Assembly (NCBI GenBank): GCA_021823905.1
Contig: JAKALX010000223.1
Span: 1-6,395 of the forward strand
Direction of reading: 5' to 3'
DNA from: Chloroflexota bacterium
GTDB lineage: Bacteria > Chloroflexota > Dehalococcoidia > Tepidiformales > Tepidiformaceae
Length of the DNA stretch: 6,395 nt
The number at the start of each line of letters is the position of its first letter. Position 1 is the first letter of the stretch. Position numbers and translations under genes: made by a program. Below, piece by piece: positions 5,941 through 6,395 of this stretch. Under the pieces are notes generated by a model. That model ran no database searches. It was not told where the DNA came from and worked only from the letters and a program-made list of their open reading frames with translations.

Positions 5941-6348
5941 ATGGCAGCGAGAGCGTGCCAGCTAGGCGGCCGGTTCAGCCAGTGCCCAAACCCGCCGGAG
6001 CACGACTGCCAGTACTGCGGGCGCTGGTTTTGCGCGGAACACACGCACCTTGCCGAGGGCCACGAGGCGGTCTGTGCGCGAAAGCAGTGCCGGGCGAAGC
6101 GCGACGATCTAGAGGAGCATCTCCGCTACCGCGAGCGTGTCGGGCAACGCAACCGGGCGGGGCTTTGCGGCATCGAAGGGTGCGGACCCCATCCCGGCTA
6201 CCAGTGTTCACTCTGCGCCGGTTTCTTCTGTGCTCCGCACCTTTCCGACCGGATGTACCCGTTCCACGGGGGCCGGGTGGTGATCGACCGGCCTGTGAGC
6301 GTCTGCGCGCGCTGCTGGCGGCGGCGCAAGGTGTGGCGGTATCGCTGA
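5941..6348 (+). CDS. Small protein with two tandem AN1-like zinc-finger modules
   Basis: This encodes 135 residues rich in Cys, His and Arg. Module 1 has C6, C15, C23-x2-C26, C31-x2-H34, H41 and C45. Module 2 has C76, C81, C89-x2-C92, C97-x2-H100, H109 and C122-x2-C125. The shared core C-x7-C-x2-C-x4-C-x2-H-x(6-8)-H, with an aromatic before the fourth Cys (WFC, FFC), resembles AN1-type zinc fingers, which bind two zinc ions each. The segment between them (46-75) is charged and probably helical. An in-frame TGA at 5935-5937 rules out an upstream start. ATG 5941 has only GGGGTG close by, while a better AGGAAGGA (5912-5919) is 21 bases away. The protein has no signal peptide or membrane segment and is probably cytoplasmic. 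The function is unknown; protein or nucleic-acid binding is inference. The competing overlapping frame is Pro/Arg/Ala-rich and lacks motifs. Confidence 0.75.
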   Translation: MAARACQLGGRFSQCPNPPEHDCQYCGRWFCAEHTHLAEGHEAVCARKQCRAKRDDLEEHLRYRERVGQRNRAGLCGIEGCGPHPGYQCSLCAGFFCAPHLSDRMYPFHGGRVVIDRPVSVCARCWRRRKVWRYR

Positions 6349-6395
6349 TCGCCCCGGCGCGGGCCGTGCGATGATGGCGGGGATGGCAGCTCCAG

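Noticed and set aside
6351..6364. Short inverted repeat GCCC/GGGC just after the zinc-finger gene
   Set aside because: Four pairs around a 6-base GC-rich loop without a T-run is within chance expectation at this base composition.
5865..6374. Alternative + strand frame of 169 codons over the zinc-finger gene
   Set aside because: Its product is Pro/Arg/Ala-rich and featureless, whereas the overlapping frame from 5941 keeps two regular sets of zinc ligands.
6371..6395. Possible start of a next gene (in-frame ATGs at 6371, 6374 and 6383)
   Set aside because: Only eight codons are visible, there is no convincing Shine-Dalgarno upstream, and the window ends, so it cannot be supported.

Overview
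The window is a piece of a flagellar rod/hook operon from a GC-rich bacterium, followed by two non-flagellar genes. Every gene I accept is on the + strand. The set of short flagellar genes, including the small 'flagellar operon protein' of the TIGR02530 family, and their order are typical of the Firmicutes/Thermotogae/Chloroflexota style of flagellar locus rather than the enterobacterial one. High GC combined with a tandem AN1-like zinc-finger protein and a membrane-anchored beta-propeller would fit a flagellated Chloroflexota or related lineage. That placement is inference; nothing in the sequence proves it.

Region by region: the 3' end of flgB (1-149), flgC (160-606) and fliE (612-935) encode proximal rod and rod-to-MS-ring adaptor parts. 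A fliK-type hook-length control gene (935-2503) follows with a one-base overlap. Then come flgD (2518-3069, hook cap), the TIGR02530 protein (3072-3452) and flgE (3571-4848, hook protein). From flgB to the TIGR02530 gene the genes are separated by at most 14 bases or overlap, so they are almost certainly one transcript with translational coupling. A 118-base gap precedes flgE. It holds an AT-rich 7-base tandem repeat and two strong hairpins, so flgE expression is probably set separately.

After flgE, a perfect 10-bp inverted repeat lies just before a gene for a predicted membrane-anchored, seven-bladed YncE-like beta-propeller (4903-5883). This is followed by a small protein with two AN1-like zinc-finger modules (5941-6348). 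Neither has an evident flagellar role. The window ends 47 bases after the zinc-finger gene.

The flagellar genes work together in one assembly sequence: FliE and FlgB/FlgC join the MS ring to the rod, FlgD caps the growing hook, FlgE polymerises under the cap, and FliK measures the hook and switches export specificity. The fliF-fliG-fliH-fliI-fliJ block that usually sits between fliE and fliK in this type of operon is absent here. I found no mobile element, CRISPR array, tRNA or rRNA gene and no defence system. The most unusual items are the 90-bp tandem repeat inside fliK, the flgE leader with its heptad repeat and hairpins, and the tandem zinc-finger gene.
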